NCBI RefSeq assembly: GCF_003315135.1 | Contig: NZ_QNRK01000018.1 | Coordinates: forward strand, 80,166-144,165 | Length of the DNA stretch: 64,000 nucleotides | Reading direction: 5' to 3' | DNA from: Roseiarcus fermentans | GTDB taxonomy: Bacteria; Pseudomonadota; Alphaproteobacteria; Rhizobiales; Beijerinckiaceae | Shown here: piece after piece, positions 56,571 to 64,000 of the stretch | Numbering within the stretch: the first letter of the stretch is position 1 | How the letters are laid out: each line of letters begins with the position of its first letter | Notes under the pieces: model-generated | Databases searched by the model: none | Seen by the model: the letters and a program-made list of their open reading frames with translations, nothing else | What the model was told of the DNA's origin: nothing | Position numbers and translations under genes: made by a program

Positions 56571-56669
56571 GGCGCCGAAGCAGTCTTGTTCCAACGATCT
56601 GATGAATTCCTCGGCGCCCGAGCCTCCGGCGCCGGCGCCGGCGCGCGGGGAACCGCGGCAAAACGCCGC

Positions 56670-56684
56670 TGGCATGCTCGTTGC
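56670..56684 (+). promoter_or_regulatory. Sigma-54 promoter of the urea transporter operon
   Basis: TGGCATG-CTCG-TTGCG matches the RpoN consensus TGGCAyG-N4-TTGCw, with GG and GC exactly ten bases apart. It lies 70 bases before the urtA ATG, giving a transcription start near 56696. A sigma-54 promoter implies activation by NtrC under nitrogen limitation, as known for urea transporters. It also shows that the longer open frame starting at 56602 is not the real urtA start. Confidence 0.72.
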
Positions 56685-56754
56685 GTCGGCAGTCCCGGCT
56701 CCTGCGGGGCCAGGCTGGCACGGCCCTGCACGGGCCCTTTTCACGAGGTCTTCG

Positions 56755-58053
56755 ATGTCCTTGACTCAAGGTATCCTATCGCGCGCGGCGGGCGCGCTCA
56801 TGGGCGGCGCGCTGGCGCTCGGCGCATCCGCGGCCTGGGCTGCCGACGACACGATCAAGATCGGCGTCCTGCATTCGTTGTCGGGCACGATGGCGATCAG
56901 CGAGACGACCCTCAAGGACGTCATGCTCATGCTGATCGACGAGCAGAACAAGAAGGGCGGCGTGCTCGGCAAGAAGCTCGAGGCGGTCGTCGTCGATCCG
57001 GCCTCCAACTGGCCGCTGTTCGCCGAAAAGGCCAAGGAGCTCATCCAGAAGGACAAGGTGTCGGCGGTGTTCGGCTGCTGGACCTCGGTGTCGCGCAAGT
57101 CGGTCCTGCCGGTGTTCAAGGAACTCGATTCGATCCTGTTCTACCCGGTGCAGTATGAAGGCGAGGAATCCGAGCGCAACGTGTTCTACACCGGCGCCGC
57201 GCCCAACCAGCAGGCGATCCCCGCCGTCGACTACCTGATGAGCCCGGAAGGCGGATCGGTGAAGCGATGGGTGCTCGAGGGCACCGACTACGTCTATCCG
57301 CGCACGACCAACAAGATCCTCGAGGCCTACCTCAAGCAGAAGGGCGTGCCGGCCGAGGACATCTCCATCAACTACACGCCGTTCGGCTTCTCCGACTGGC
57401 AGACCGAAGTGTCGAAGATCAAGGCGTTCGGCTCGGCCGGCAAGAAGACGGCGGTCGTCTCGACCATCAACGGCGACGCCAACGTGCCGTTCTACAAGGA
57501 GCTCGGCAACCAGGGCATCAAGGCGACCGACATCCCCGTGGTGGCGTTCTCGGTCGGCGAAGAGGAACTCGCTGGTCTCGACACCAAGCCGCTCGTCGGC
57601 CATCTCGCCGCCTGGAACTACTTCGAGTCGATCGACACGCCCGCCAACAAGGCGTTCATCGACGAATGGCACGCCTTCACCAAGAAGCCGAACCGCACCA
57701 CCAACGACCCGATGGAGGCGCACGTCATCGGCTTCAACATGTGGGTCAAGGCGGTCGAGAAGGCGCAGAGCTTCGATCCGGACAAGGTGATCGACGCGAT
57801 GATCGGCGTGGCGGTGCCGAACCTGACCGGCGGCCTGTCGACCATGATGCCGAACCATCACATCACCAAGCCCGTCTACATCGGCGAGATCCAGGCCGAC
57901 GGCCAGCTCAACACGGTCTGGCAGACGCCCGGCACCGTCGTCGCCAACGAGTGGTCGCCGTATCTCGAAGGCTCGAAGGACCTGATCGCCGACTGGCGCA
58001 AGCCGATGTCGTGCGGCAACTTCAACGTCAAGACCGGCAAGTGCGGCGGCTGA
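56755..58053 (+). CDS. urtA: Urea ABC transporter substrate-binding protein UrtA
   Basis: UrtA captures urea in the periplasm for the UrtBCDE importer. The 432-residue product has a signal peptide (cleavage near AWAADD, residue 30). A Leu/Ile/Val-binding-protein-like fold follows, with IGVLHSLSGTMAISE, FGCWTSVSRKSVLPVF, LFYPVQYEGEESERN and VEGTDYVYPRTTN-like blocks specific to UrtA over amino-acid-binding homologues. GAGG lies nine bases before the ATG. Start choice is supported by the sigma-54 promoter upstream. Confidence 0.95.
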   Translation: MSLTQGILSRAAGALMGGALALGASAAWAADDTIKIGVLHSLSGTMAISETTLKDVMLMLIDEQNKKGGVLGKKLEAVVVDPASNWPLFAEKAKELIQKDKVSAVFGCWTSVSRKSVLPVFKELDSILFYPVQYEGEESERNVFYTGAAPNQQAIPAVDYLMSPEGGSVKRWVLEGTDYVYPRTTNKILEAYLKQKGVPAEDISINYTPFGFSDWQTEVSKIKAFGSAGKKTAVVSTINGDANVPFYKELGNQGIKATDIPVVAFSVGEEELAGLDTKPLVGHLAAWNYFESIDTPANKAFIDEWHAFTKKPNRTTNDPMEAHVIGFNMWVKAVEKAQSFDPDKVIDAMIGVAVPNLTGGLSTMMPNHHITKPVYIGEIQADGQLNTVWQTPGTVVANEWSPYLEGSKDLIADWRKPMSCGNFNVKTGKCGG

Positions 58054-58129
58054 TCGCCCGACCGTCCCGTCGAACCCCTCTCCCGCGCCGTCGCGCGGGG
58101 GAGGCCCCCCGAGCCGAAGCGAGGCCCGA

Positions 58130-59737
58130 TTGCTCCCCGCCGTTCGCCTAAGCGCCCTCGCGTTCGCGCTCGCCGTTCTCGCGCTCGTCTCCGGTTTCGC
58201 CGGCGCAGCCCGGGCCGACAGTCTCGACGACACGCTGGCGCTGTTCCTCACCGACAAGTTTCCCGACACCCAGAAGGCGATCGGCCAGCTCGCCGAGCAA
58301 GCCCCGCCACGGGCGGCGGCGATCCTGGAGGCGCTCGGCGACAACCGCCTCATGGCCGATCCCGCCAGTCATGTCGTCGCCATCCGCGCGACCGACGGCG
58401 GGCTCGTCGACGCCAGGACCGGCGAACCCCTCGCTTCGCCCGACGGCTTCAGGAAAGTGCGGGTCAGCAACGCGCTGCGCGTCGCGATCGACAGCGCCCT
58501 GGGCACCCTGACGCTCGCCAGTCCCGACCCCGACAAGCGGCTCGCCGCGGCGGCCGCGGCGTTCAAGAGCCGCGACGCCAAGGCGCTGCCGGCGCTCAAG
58601 AGCCAGCTCGCGCGGGAAAGCGACCGCCGTGTCGCCGACGCGATCAACCTCGCGGTCGCCGCGATCCTGGCCGAAAGCGAGTCCGCGACGTCGGCGGACC
58701 GGCTGTCGGCGATCGAGGCCCTCAAGGCGCGGGGCGACCGCGACGCCGAGAGCCTGATCGCCGCCATCGGCGAGAAGGCCGCCGATCCCGACGTCAAGGC
58801 GGCGGCGCAGTCGGCGCTGACAAACGTTCGCACGCGGCTGATGCTCTGGGGCGCGGCGCAGGACCTCTGGTACGGCCTCAGCGCGTCGTCGGTGCTGCTG
58901 CTCGCCGCCATCGGACTGGCCATCACCTTCGGCGTCATGGGCGTCATCAACATGGCGCACGGCGAAATGGTGATGCTCGGCGCCTACGCCACCTATGTCG
59001 TCCAGCTGCTCCTGCCGCCCTCGCTGCAGAGCTGGTCGCTCGCCTTCGCCATTCCGCTCGCCTTCGTGGTCGCCGCGGCGGTCGGCGTGCTGATCGAGCG
59101 CCTGATCATTCGCTACCTCTACACCCGGCCGCTCGAGACGCTGCTCGCGACCTGGGGCGTTTCGCTCATTCTTCAGCAGACGGTGCGCTCGACCTTCGGC
59201 GCCGCCAACCGCCAGGTCTCCAACCCGCCGTTCATGTCCGGGGCCTTTCATGTCGGCGGCCTCGAGATCACGCTGAACCGCATGTGGATCATCGCGCTCG
59301 CGATCGTGGTGTTCGTCGGCCTGCAGTTCGTGCTGCGCGCGACCCGCTTCGGTCTGCAGATGCGCGCGGTCACCCAGAACCGCCGCATGGCCGCGGCGAT
59401 GGGCGTCTCGACCGCCCGCGTCGACATGCTCGCCTTCGCGCTCGGCTCGGGGGTGGCGGGGATCGCCGGCGTCGCGCTGTCGCAGATCGACAACGTCTCG
59501 CCGAACCTCGGCCAGGGCTACATCATCGACAGCTTCATGGTGGTGGTGTTCGGCGGCGTCGGAAACCTGTGGGGAACCGCGCTCGGCGCGCTGATGATCG
59601 GCGTCGCGGGCAAGATTCTCGAACCGCTGATCGGCGCGGTCCAGGGCCAGATCGTGCTGCTGGTGGTCATCATCCTGTTCATCCAGAAGCGGCCGCGGGG
59701 CATGTTCGCACTCAAGGGCCGGGCGGTGGAAGCATGA
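58130..59737 (+). CDS. urtB: Urea ABC transporter permease UrtB
   Basis: UrtB is one of two permeases of the urea importer. The 535-residue form has a signal-like N-terminus, a periplasmic helical region of about 200 residues typical of UrtB, and a LivH-like membrane domain (about 240-535). The membrane domain has FGVMGVINMAHGEMVMLGAY, RPLETLLATWGVSLILQQ and FGGVGNLWGTALGALMIG. Start is probably TTG at 58130 with GAGG seven bases upstream, since no ATG precedes the signal sequence. Its stop overlaps the urtC start. Confidence 0.93.
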   Translation: MLPAVRLSALAFALAVLALVSGFAGAARADSLDDTLALFLTDKFPDTQKAIGQLAEQAPPRAAAILEALGDNRLMADPASHVVAIRATDGGLVDARTGEPLASPDGFRKVRVSNALRVAIDSALGTLTLASPDPDKRLAAAAAAFKSRDAKALPALKSQLARESDRRVADAINLAVAAILAESESATSADRLSAIEALKARGDRDAESLIAAIGEKAADPDVKAAAQSALTNVRTRLMLWGAAQDLWYGLSASSVLLLAAIGLAITFGVMGVINMAHGEMVMLGAYATYVVQLLLPPSLQSWSLAFAIPLAFVVAAAVGVLIERLIIRYLYTRPLETLLATWGVSLILQQTVRSTFGAANRQVSNPPFMSGAFHVGGLEITLNRMWIIALAIVVFVGLQFVLRATRFGLQMRAVTQNRRMAAAMGVSTARVDMLAFALGSGVAGIAGVALSQIDNVSPNLGQGYIIDSFMVVVFGGVGNLWGTALGALMIGVAGKILEPLIGAVQGQIVLLVVIILFIQKRPRGMFALKGRAVEA

Positions 59738-60857
59738 GCGCGCGACTCGACCGCATCGGACTCGTGTTCGTCCTCCTGCTCGCGGCCGCGGCGATCGCCG
59801 TGCCGGCGCTTTCGCTCGGCGTCCCGGAGAGCTCGCCGTTCAGCCTGCCGCCCTATCTGGTGCAGCTGTTCGGCAAGTACCTCTGCTACGCGATCCTCGC
59901 GGTCGCGCTCGATCTCGTCTGGGGCTATTGCGGCATCCTGTCGCTCGGCCACGGCGCCTTCTTCGCTCTCGGCGGCTACGCCATGGGCATGTACCTGATG
60001 CGCCAGATCGGCACGCGCGGCGTCTACGCCGATCCGATCCTGCCGGACTTCATGGTGTTCCTGAACTGGAAGGCGCTGCCGGTCGCCTGGTGGGGCTTCG
60101 ACTGGTTCCCCTATGCGATGCTGATGGTCATGCTGGTTCCCGGACTGCTCGCGCTCGCCTTCGGCTGGTTCGCCTTCCGCTCGCGCGTCACCGGCGTCTA
60201 TCTCTCGATCATCACCCAGGCGATGACCTTCGCGCTCTACAAGGAGTTCTTCCGCAACGACTTCGGCTTCGGCGGCAACAACGGCCTGACCGACTTCAAG
60301 GACCTGCTCGGCTTTTCGCTGCAGTCGGCCTCGACCAAGGCGGCGCTGTTCTCGGCGAGCGCGGTGGCGCTGATCCTGGCCTATGCGACGGCGCGCGCGA
60401 TGATCGGCTCGAAGTACGGCAAGGCGCTGACCGCCGTCCGCGACGCCGAGAGCCGGATGCGCTTCCTCGGCTACCGGGTCGAGACCTACAAGGTCACCGC
60501 CTTCGTCGTCTCCGCGGTGATGGCGGGGATCGGCGGCGCCCTCTACGTGCCGCAGGTCGGCATCATCAACCCGAGCGAGTTCGCCCCGGCGAATTCGATC
60601 GAGGCGGCGATCTGGGTCGCGGTCGGCGGCCGGGCGACGCTGGTCGGCGCGGCGATCGGGGCGATCGCGGTCAATTTCGCCAAGACCTGGTTCACCGGCG
60701 TCTTTCCGGAATTCTGGCTCTACGGCCTCGGCGCGCTGTTCGTGCTCGTCACGCTGTTCCTGCCGCGCGGCCTGCTCGGACTGCTGCTCGCGCCGCCGCG
60801 GGACAAAGCGCCGACGCCGGAACCGCCGGCCCTGGCGGTCGAGGAAGGGGCCGACCC

Positions 60858-60861
<4 letters not shown>
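59734..60861 (+). CDS. urtC: Urea ABC transporter permease UrtC
   Basis: UrtC is the second, LivM-like permease. The 375-residue membrane protein has about ten hydrophobic segments with LVWGYCGILSLGHGAFFALG, the transporter-contact region AVRDAESRMRFLGYRVE, and GALYVPQVGIINPSEF. It overlaps urtB (ATGA) and its own stop overlaps urtD (ATGA), so subunits are made together. Confidence 0.95.
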
Positions 60862-61628
<767 letters not shown>

Positions 61629-61658
61629 GGATGATGGCAGAACCTGGCCACGGATTTC

Positions 61659-61830
61659 CCTTCCCCAGCTTTGCTGGGGAAGGTGGCGCGAAGCGCCGGA
61701 TGGGGTGTGGGCCGATGCATCGATACTGGCCGGATCGCGCGACCGTCGCCGCCCTCTCGTCGCGCCCGGTGTCCTGCTTTCCCCACCCCATCCGGCGCTT
61801 CGCGCCACCTTCCCCGCTTCGCGGAGAAGG
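61659..61830. repeat. Palindromic repeat element between urtD and urtE
   Basis: Hairpin 1 is CCTTCCCCAGC (61659-61669), TTT, GCTGGGGAAGG (61673-61683). A long inverted repeat follows: 61680-61705 (AAGGTGGCGCGAAGCGCC plus GGATGGGG) pairs perfectly with 61786-61811. Hairpin 2 spans 61808-61830, with CCTTC/GAAGG and CCGC/GCGG stems and one mismatch. The outer sequences are a known type of dispersed intergenic palindrome in alphaproteobacteria. The right stem of hairpin 2 contains GGAGAAGG, the only ribosome binding site of urtE. Confidence 0.82.
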
Positions 61831-61833
61831 GCG

Positions 61834-62529
61834 ATGCTGACCGTCGACCGCATCGATCTCTTCTACGGCGCGGCGCAGGCGCTGCGCTCGGTGTCGATCA
61901 AGGCCGAGACCGGCCGCATTTTGACGGTGCTCGGCCGCAACGGCGTGGGAAAGTCGTCGCTCCTGCGCGCCATCGTCGGCCAGCACATGGTCGCCTCGGG
62001 CGCGATCCGCTGGAACGACCACGACGTGACGCGGCTGCCGAGCCATTTGCGCGCGCGCAGCGGCTTCGGCTACGTGCCGCAGGGCCGCGAGATCTTTCCG
62101 CTGCTCACCGTGCGCGAGAACCTGATGACCGGCTTCGCCGCCCTGAAACGCGCCGAGCGGGTCATCGACGACGAGATCTTTTCGCTCTTTCCCGTCCTCA
62201 ACGACATGCTCGGCCGGCGTGGCGGCGACCTGTCGGGCGGCCAGCAGCAGCAGCTCGCCATCGCCCGCGCGCTGGTGACCAAGCCGAAACTCTTGATCCT
62301 CGACGAGCCGACCGAGGGCATCCAGCCCTCGATCATCAAGGACATCGGCCGGGCGCTGGTCCACCTCAGGCGCAGGGGCGACATGGCGATCCTGGTGGTC
62401 GAGCAATATTTCGAGTGGGCGCGCGACATCTGCGACGACTACGCGGTGATGGACCGCGGCGCGGTGGTGCTGGCGGGAACGCGCGAGGCGATGAACGAGG
62501 CCGACGTGCGCGGGCGGATGACCGTGTGA
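61834..62529 (+). CDS. urtE: Urea ABC transporter ATPase UrtE
   Basis: UrtE is the second ATPase of the urea importer. The 231-residue product has Walker A GRNGVGKSS, GYVPQGREIFPLLTVRENL typical of UrtE/LivF, the signature LSGGQQQQLAIARAL and Walker B LLILDEPTEGIQPSI, with H-loop VVEQYFEWA. The ATG at 61834 follows GGAGAAGG by three bases, and that site lies in a hairpin of the inserted repeat element. This may lower urtE translation or make it dependent on structure opening. Confidence 0.95.
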   Translation: MLTVDRIDLFYGAAQALRSVSIKAETGRILTVLGRNGVGKSSLLRAIVGQHMVASGAIRWNDHDVTRLPSHLRARSGFGYVPQGREIFPLLTVRENLMTGFAALKRAERVIDDEIFSLFPVLNDMLGRRGGDLSGGQQQQLAIARALVTKPKLLILDEPTEGIQPSIIKDIGRALVHLRRRGDMAILVVEQYFEWARDICDDYAVMDRGAVVLAGTREAMNEADVRGRMTV

Positions 62530-62596
62530 CGCCGTACCGGCAATCAATTGCCTCTCGCTGCCGAACCGGTTCCCCATATTGCTATTGTCAAATATA

Positions 62597-62649
62597 ACAT
62601 CATGACGATGTCGTCGAGCCGAGAGCGCCGGCGTGATGTCTTGACATCA
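62597..62649 (+). promoter_or_regulatory. Palindromic operator and promoter region of vapBC
   Basis: TGATGTC-TT-GACATCA (62634-62649) is a perfect palindrome 26 bases before vapB. ACATC-ATGAC-GATGT (62597-62611) is a second, related palindrome upstream. TTGACA at 62641-62646 inside the first could be the -35 box, with a weak GACATT -10 (62664-62669). VapB-VapC complexes typically repress such sites. Confidence 0.5.
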
Positions 62650-62675
62650 GGCTGCCGCGAACCGACATTGCCGTC

Positions 62676-62963
62676 ATGCGGACGACCTTGACGCTCGACG
62701 ACGATCTTGCGGGCCTCCTGAAGCAGCGCGCGCGCGAACTCGGGGTCCCGTTCAAGGAGGCCGTCAACCGCACGCTTCGCGCCGGTCTCGGCGAGGCCGC
62801 GAGTCCCCGGACGGCGCCGAAAGTGATTCCTCATTCCTTCGGCGTCCGCCCAGGAATCGACCTCGACAAGCTTGGCCAATTCCTCGACGAACTGGAGGCG
62901 GAGGACTACGCCGCCCGCGCGCATGATCTTACCCGACGTCAACCTCCTGATTCACGCTCATAA
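62676..62963 (+). CDS. vapB: VapB-type antitoxin
   Basis: The 95-residue product begins MRTTLTLDDDLAGLLKQRA, a ribbon-helix-helix DNA-binding N-terminus, followed by a tail that would wrap the toxin (VIPHSFGVRPGIDLDKLGQF). This is the plan of VapB antitoxins, which neutralise VapC and repress their own operon. Its end overlaps vapC by 41 bases. No ribosome binding site is seen, and the putative -10 box ends six bases before the ATG, so the mRNA may be leaderless. Confidence 0.85.
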   Translation: MRTTLTLDDDLAGLLKQRARELGVPFKEAVNRTLRAGLGEAASPRTAPKVIPHSFGVRPGIDLDKLGQFLDELEAEDYAARAHDLTRRQPPDSRS

Positions 62964-63351
62964 CGTCGACTCGGCCGTTCACGAGAGGGCGCGGCGCTGG
63001 TGGGACTCGTGCCTGGCCGGGAACGAAGGCGTCGGTCTGGCGTGGGTCGTGATGCTCGGCTTCATACGGATCGTCACGAACCGCAGAATCTTCGAGCGGC
63101 CGCTCGCCGTGACCGACGCCACAGCGCGGCTCGAACAATGGCTCGCACAGCCGCACGTCCACGTGGCGCTCCCTTCCGACCACCATTTTGCGAGGCTGCG
63201 CGCTGAACTCGAGCGCCTCGGGGCGGCGGGCAATCTCACCACGGACGCCCATCTCGCCGTCCTCGCGATGGAGCGAAATTACGTGCTCTATTCGACGGAC
63301 GGCGATTTCGCGCGCTTTCCGGGACTTCGCTGGGTCGACCCCTGCAAATAG
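62923..63351 (+). CDS. vapC: VapC-type PIN-domain toxin
   Basis: VapC toxins are Mg2+-dependent RNases that cut tRNA or rRNA when free of VapB. The 142-residue product has the first PIN aspartate in ILPDVNLLIHAHN (Asp5), WVVMLGFIRIVTN, then NLTTDAHLAVLA (Asp108) and STDGDFARFPGL (Asp126, Asp128). The catalytic acidic set appears complete, in contrast to the degenerate PIN-like protein at 12.5 kb. It overlaps vapB by 41 bases, so translation is coupled. Confidence 0.88.
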   Translation: MILPDVNLLIHAHNVDSAVHERARRWWDSCLAGNEGVGLAWVVMLGFIRIVTNRRIFERPLAVTDATARLEQWLAQPHVHVALPSDHHFARLRAELERLGAAGNLTTDAHLAVLAMERNYVLYSTDGDFARFPGLRWVDPCK

Positions 63352-63429
63352 GTCTGTTTCAGGCAATAGGCGCCGAGCCGCTCACCGCGGTGGTGGCCAT
63401 ATTCCAATCAAGAAGAAAATGGAGGACCA

Positions 63430-63885
63430 ATGCGTCTGACCTCGACCGATTTCTCCGACGACGGCAGAATCCCCAAAATCTGCACCTGCGACGGCGAGGA
63501 CCTGTCGCCCGCGCTGCAATGGACCGATGCGCCGCCGGCGACCAGGAGCTTCGCGCTCCTGTGCAACGATCCCGACGCCCCCGACGGGGTGTGGCGGCAC
63601 TGGGCGGCCTACGACATCCCGCACGCCTGGTCGCGCCTCGCGCGCGGGGCCGGTCGCGCCGGCGCGTCGCACTTCCGGCAGGCGGTCAACGACTTCAAGC
63701 GGGTGGGCTACGGCGGACCCTGCCCACCCAAGGGCGACGGGTCGCACCACTACCGCTTCACCCTGCTCGCGCTCTCGGTCGACAAGCTCAACGTCCACGC
63801 CGACCCGCGCTGCCGCGACGTCGAGAGCGAAGCGCGCAAGCATGTGCTCGCGGAAGCGACCTTCGTCGGGCTGTACGAGCGGTGA
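63430..63885 (+). CDS. YbhB/YbcL-type PEBP family protein
   Basis: The 151-residue protein belongs to the phosphatidylethanolamine-binding family (Raf-kinase-inhibitor-like, E. coli YbhB). The markers are CDGEDLSPALQW, LLCNDPDAPDGVWRHWAAYDIP and GYGGPCPPKGDGSHHYRFT, which form the conserved anion-binding pocket. No signal peptide is present, so it is cytoplasmic. The ligand and role in bacteria are not established. GGAGG lies six bases before the ATG. The 115 bases after it to the window end hold no visible gene. Confidence 0.88.
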   Translation: MRLTSTDFSDDGRIPKICTCDGEDLSPALQWTDAPPATRSFALLCNDPDAPDGVWRHWAAYDIPHAWSRLARGAGRAGASHFRQAVNDFKRVGYGGPCPPKGDGSHHYRFTLLALSVDKLNVHADPRCRDVESEARKHVLAEATFVGLYER

Positions 63886-64000
63886 ACGCGCGAACGCGCC
63901 GCCCCTAGCCCGTCTTCGCGGATTCGGCCAATTTTCGGGTAGCGGCGTGAAGGAAAGCAATGGCTTGAGCGAAAAGGTCTTCACTACAAGAGGGGTTTTT

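Noticed and set aside
56716..56730. Second sigma-54-like site, TGGCACGGCCCTGCA, before urtA
   Set aside because: Only nine bases separate GG and GC instead of the strict ten; the site at 56670 is fully consistent.
56602..56754. 51-residue N-terminal extension of UrtA
   Set aside because: It contains the sigma-54 promoter and would put the signal peptide internally.

Overview
The window is high-GC chromosomal DNA from an alphaproteobacterium, most likely of the order Hyphomicrobiales (Rhizobiales). The pointers are a TrcR/DUF1013 cell-cycle regulator, an RluD-RpoH pair, a hemD-mic60-hemY cluster, an alphaproteobacterial RpoH with an intact RpoH box, and dispersed intergenic palindromes of the kind common in this order. 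Genus cannot be decided from what is visible.

Layout. The left edge (1-566) holds the 5' part of a less GC-rich lectin-like beta-propeller gene. From 1.2 to 11.5 kb lie housekeeping genes: a DUF2478 protein, betaine-homocysteine methyltransferase coupled to rluD, rpoH, a periplasmic protein of unknown role, a Tlde1-domain protein, a ChaA-type antiporter, trcR, a glycine-zipper protein and tsaD. From 11.7 to 15.3 kb an unknown gene, a degenerate PIN-like gene and an acyltransferase sit between tsaD and hemD, where hemC is often found. Then come hemD, mic60, hemY, a ferredoxin reductase and tRNA-Val(CAC). Directly after the tRNA is a clearly AT-rich foreign islet (about 20.4-22.7 kb) with a P-loop ATPase and a small membrane protein; it is the best candidate here for an undescribed, possibly defensive, system.

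From 22.7 to 41.3 kb: rimO, a cluster of dispersed repeats, an MFS exporter, the scar of an FAD oxidoreductase gene, a small LRR protein, an ALDH7 dehydrogenase, a lone epsI, the fatty-acid cluster fabD-fabG-acpP-fabF with mltG, then glnB-glnA, a small cytochrome c, a cupin, the scar of an ispDF gene, and a Wzz-type polysaccharide protein. From 41.5 to 47.1 kb is a hypBFCDE operon for [NiFe]-hydrogenase maturation; no hydrogenase structural gene or hypA is present.

From 47.1 kb to the end: an epsD-like lipoprotein, a complete kdpFABCDE potassium system preceded by an extra 27-residue membrane peptide, and the urea ABC transporter urtABCDE. The urt operon has a good sigma-54 promoter, which fits nitrogen control together with glnB-glnA. 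A palindromic repeat element splits urtD from urtE and appears to carry the urtE ribosome binding site. A vapBC pair with a palindromic operator and a PEBP-family gene close the window.

Parts of an exosortase/EPS pathway (epsI, epsD, wzz-like) are scattered as singletons. Several intergenic regions contain recognisable gene scars and repeats, so this chromosome has been reshuffled locally.
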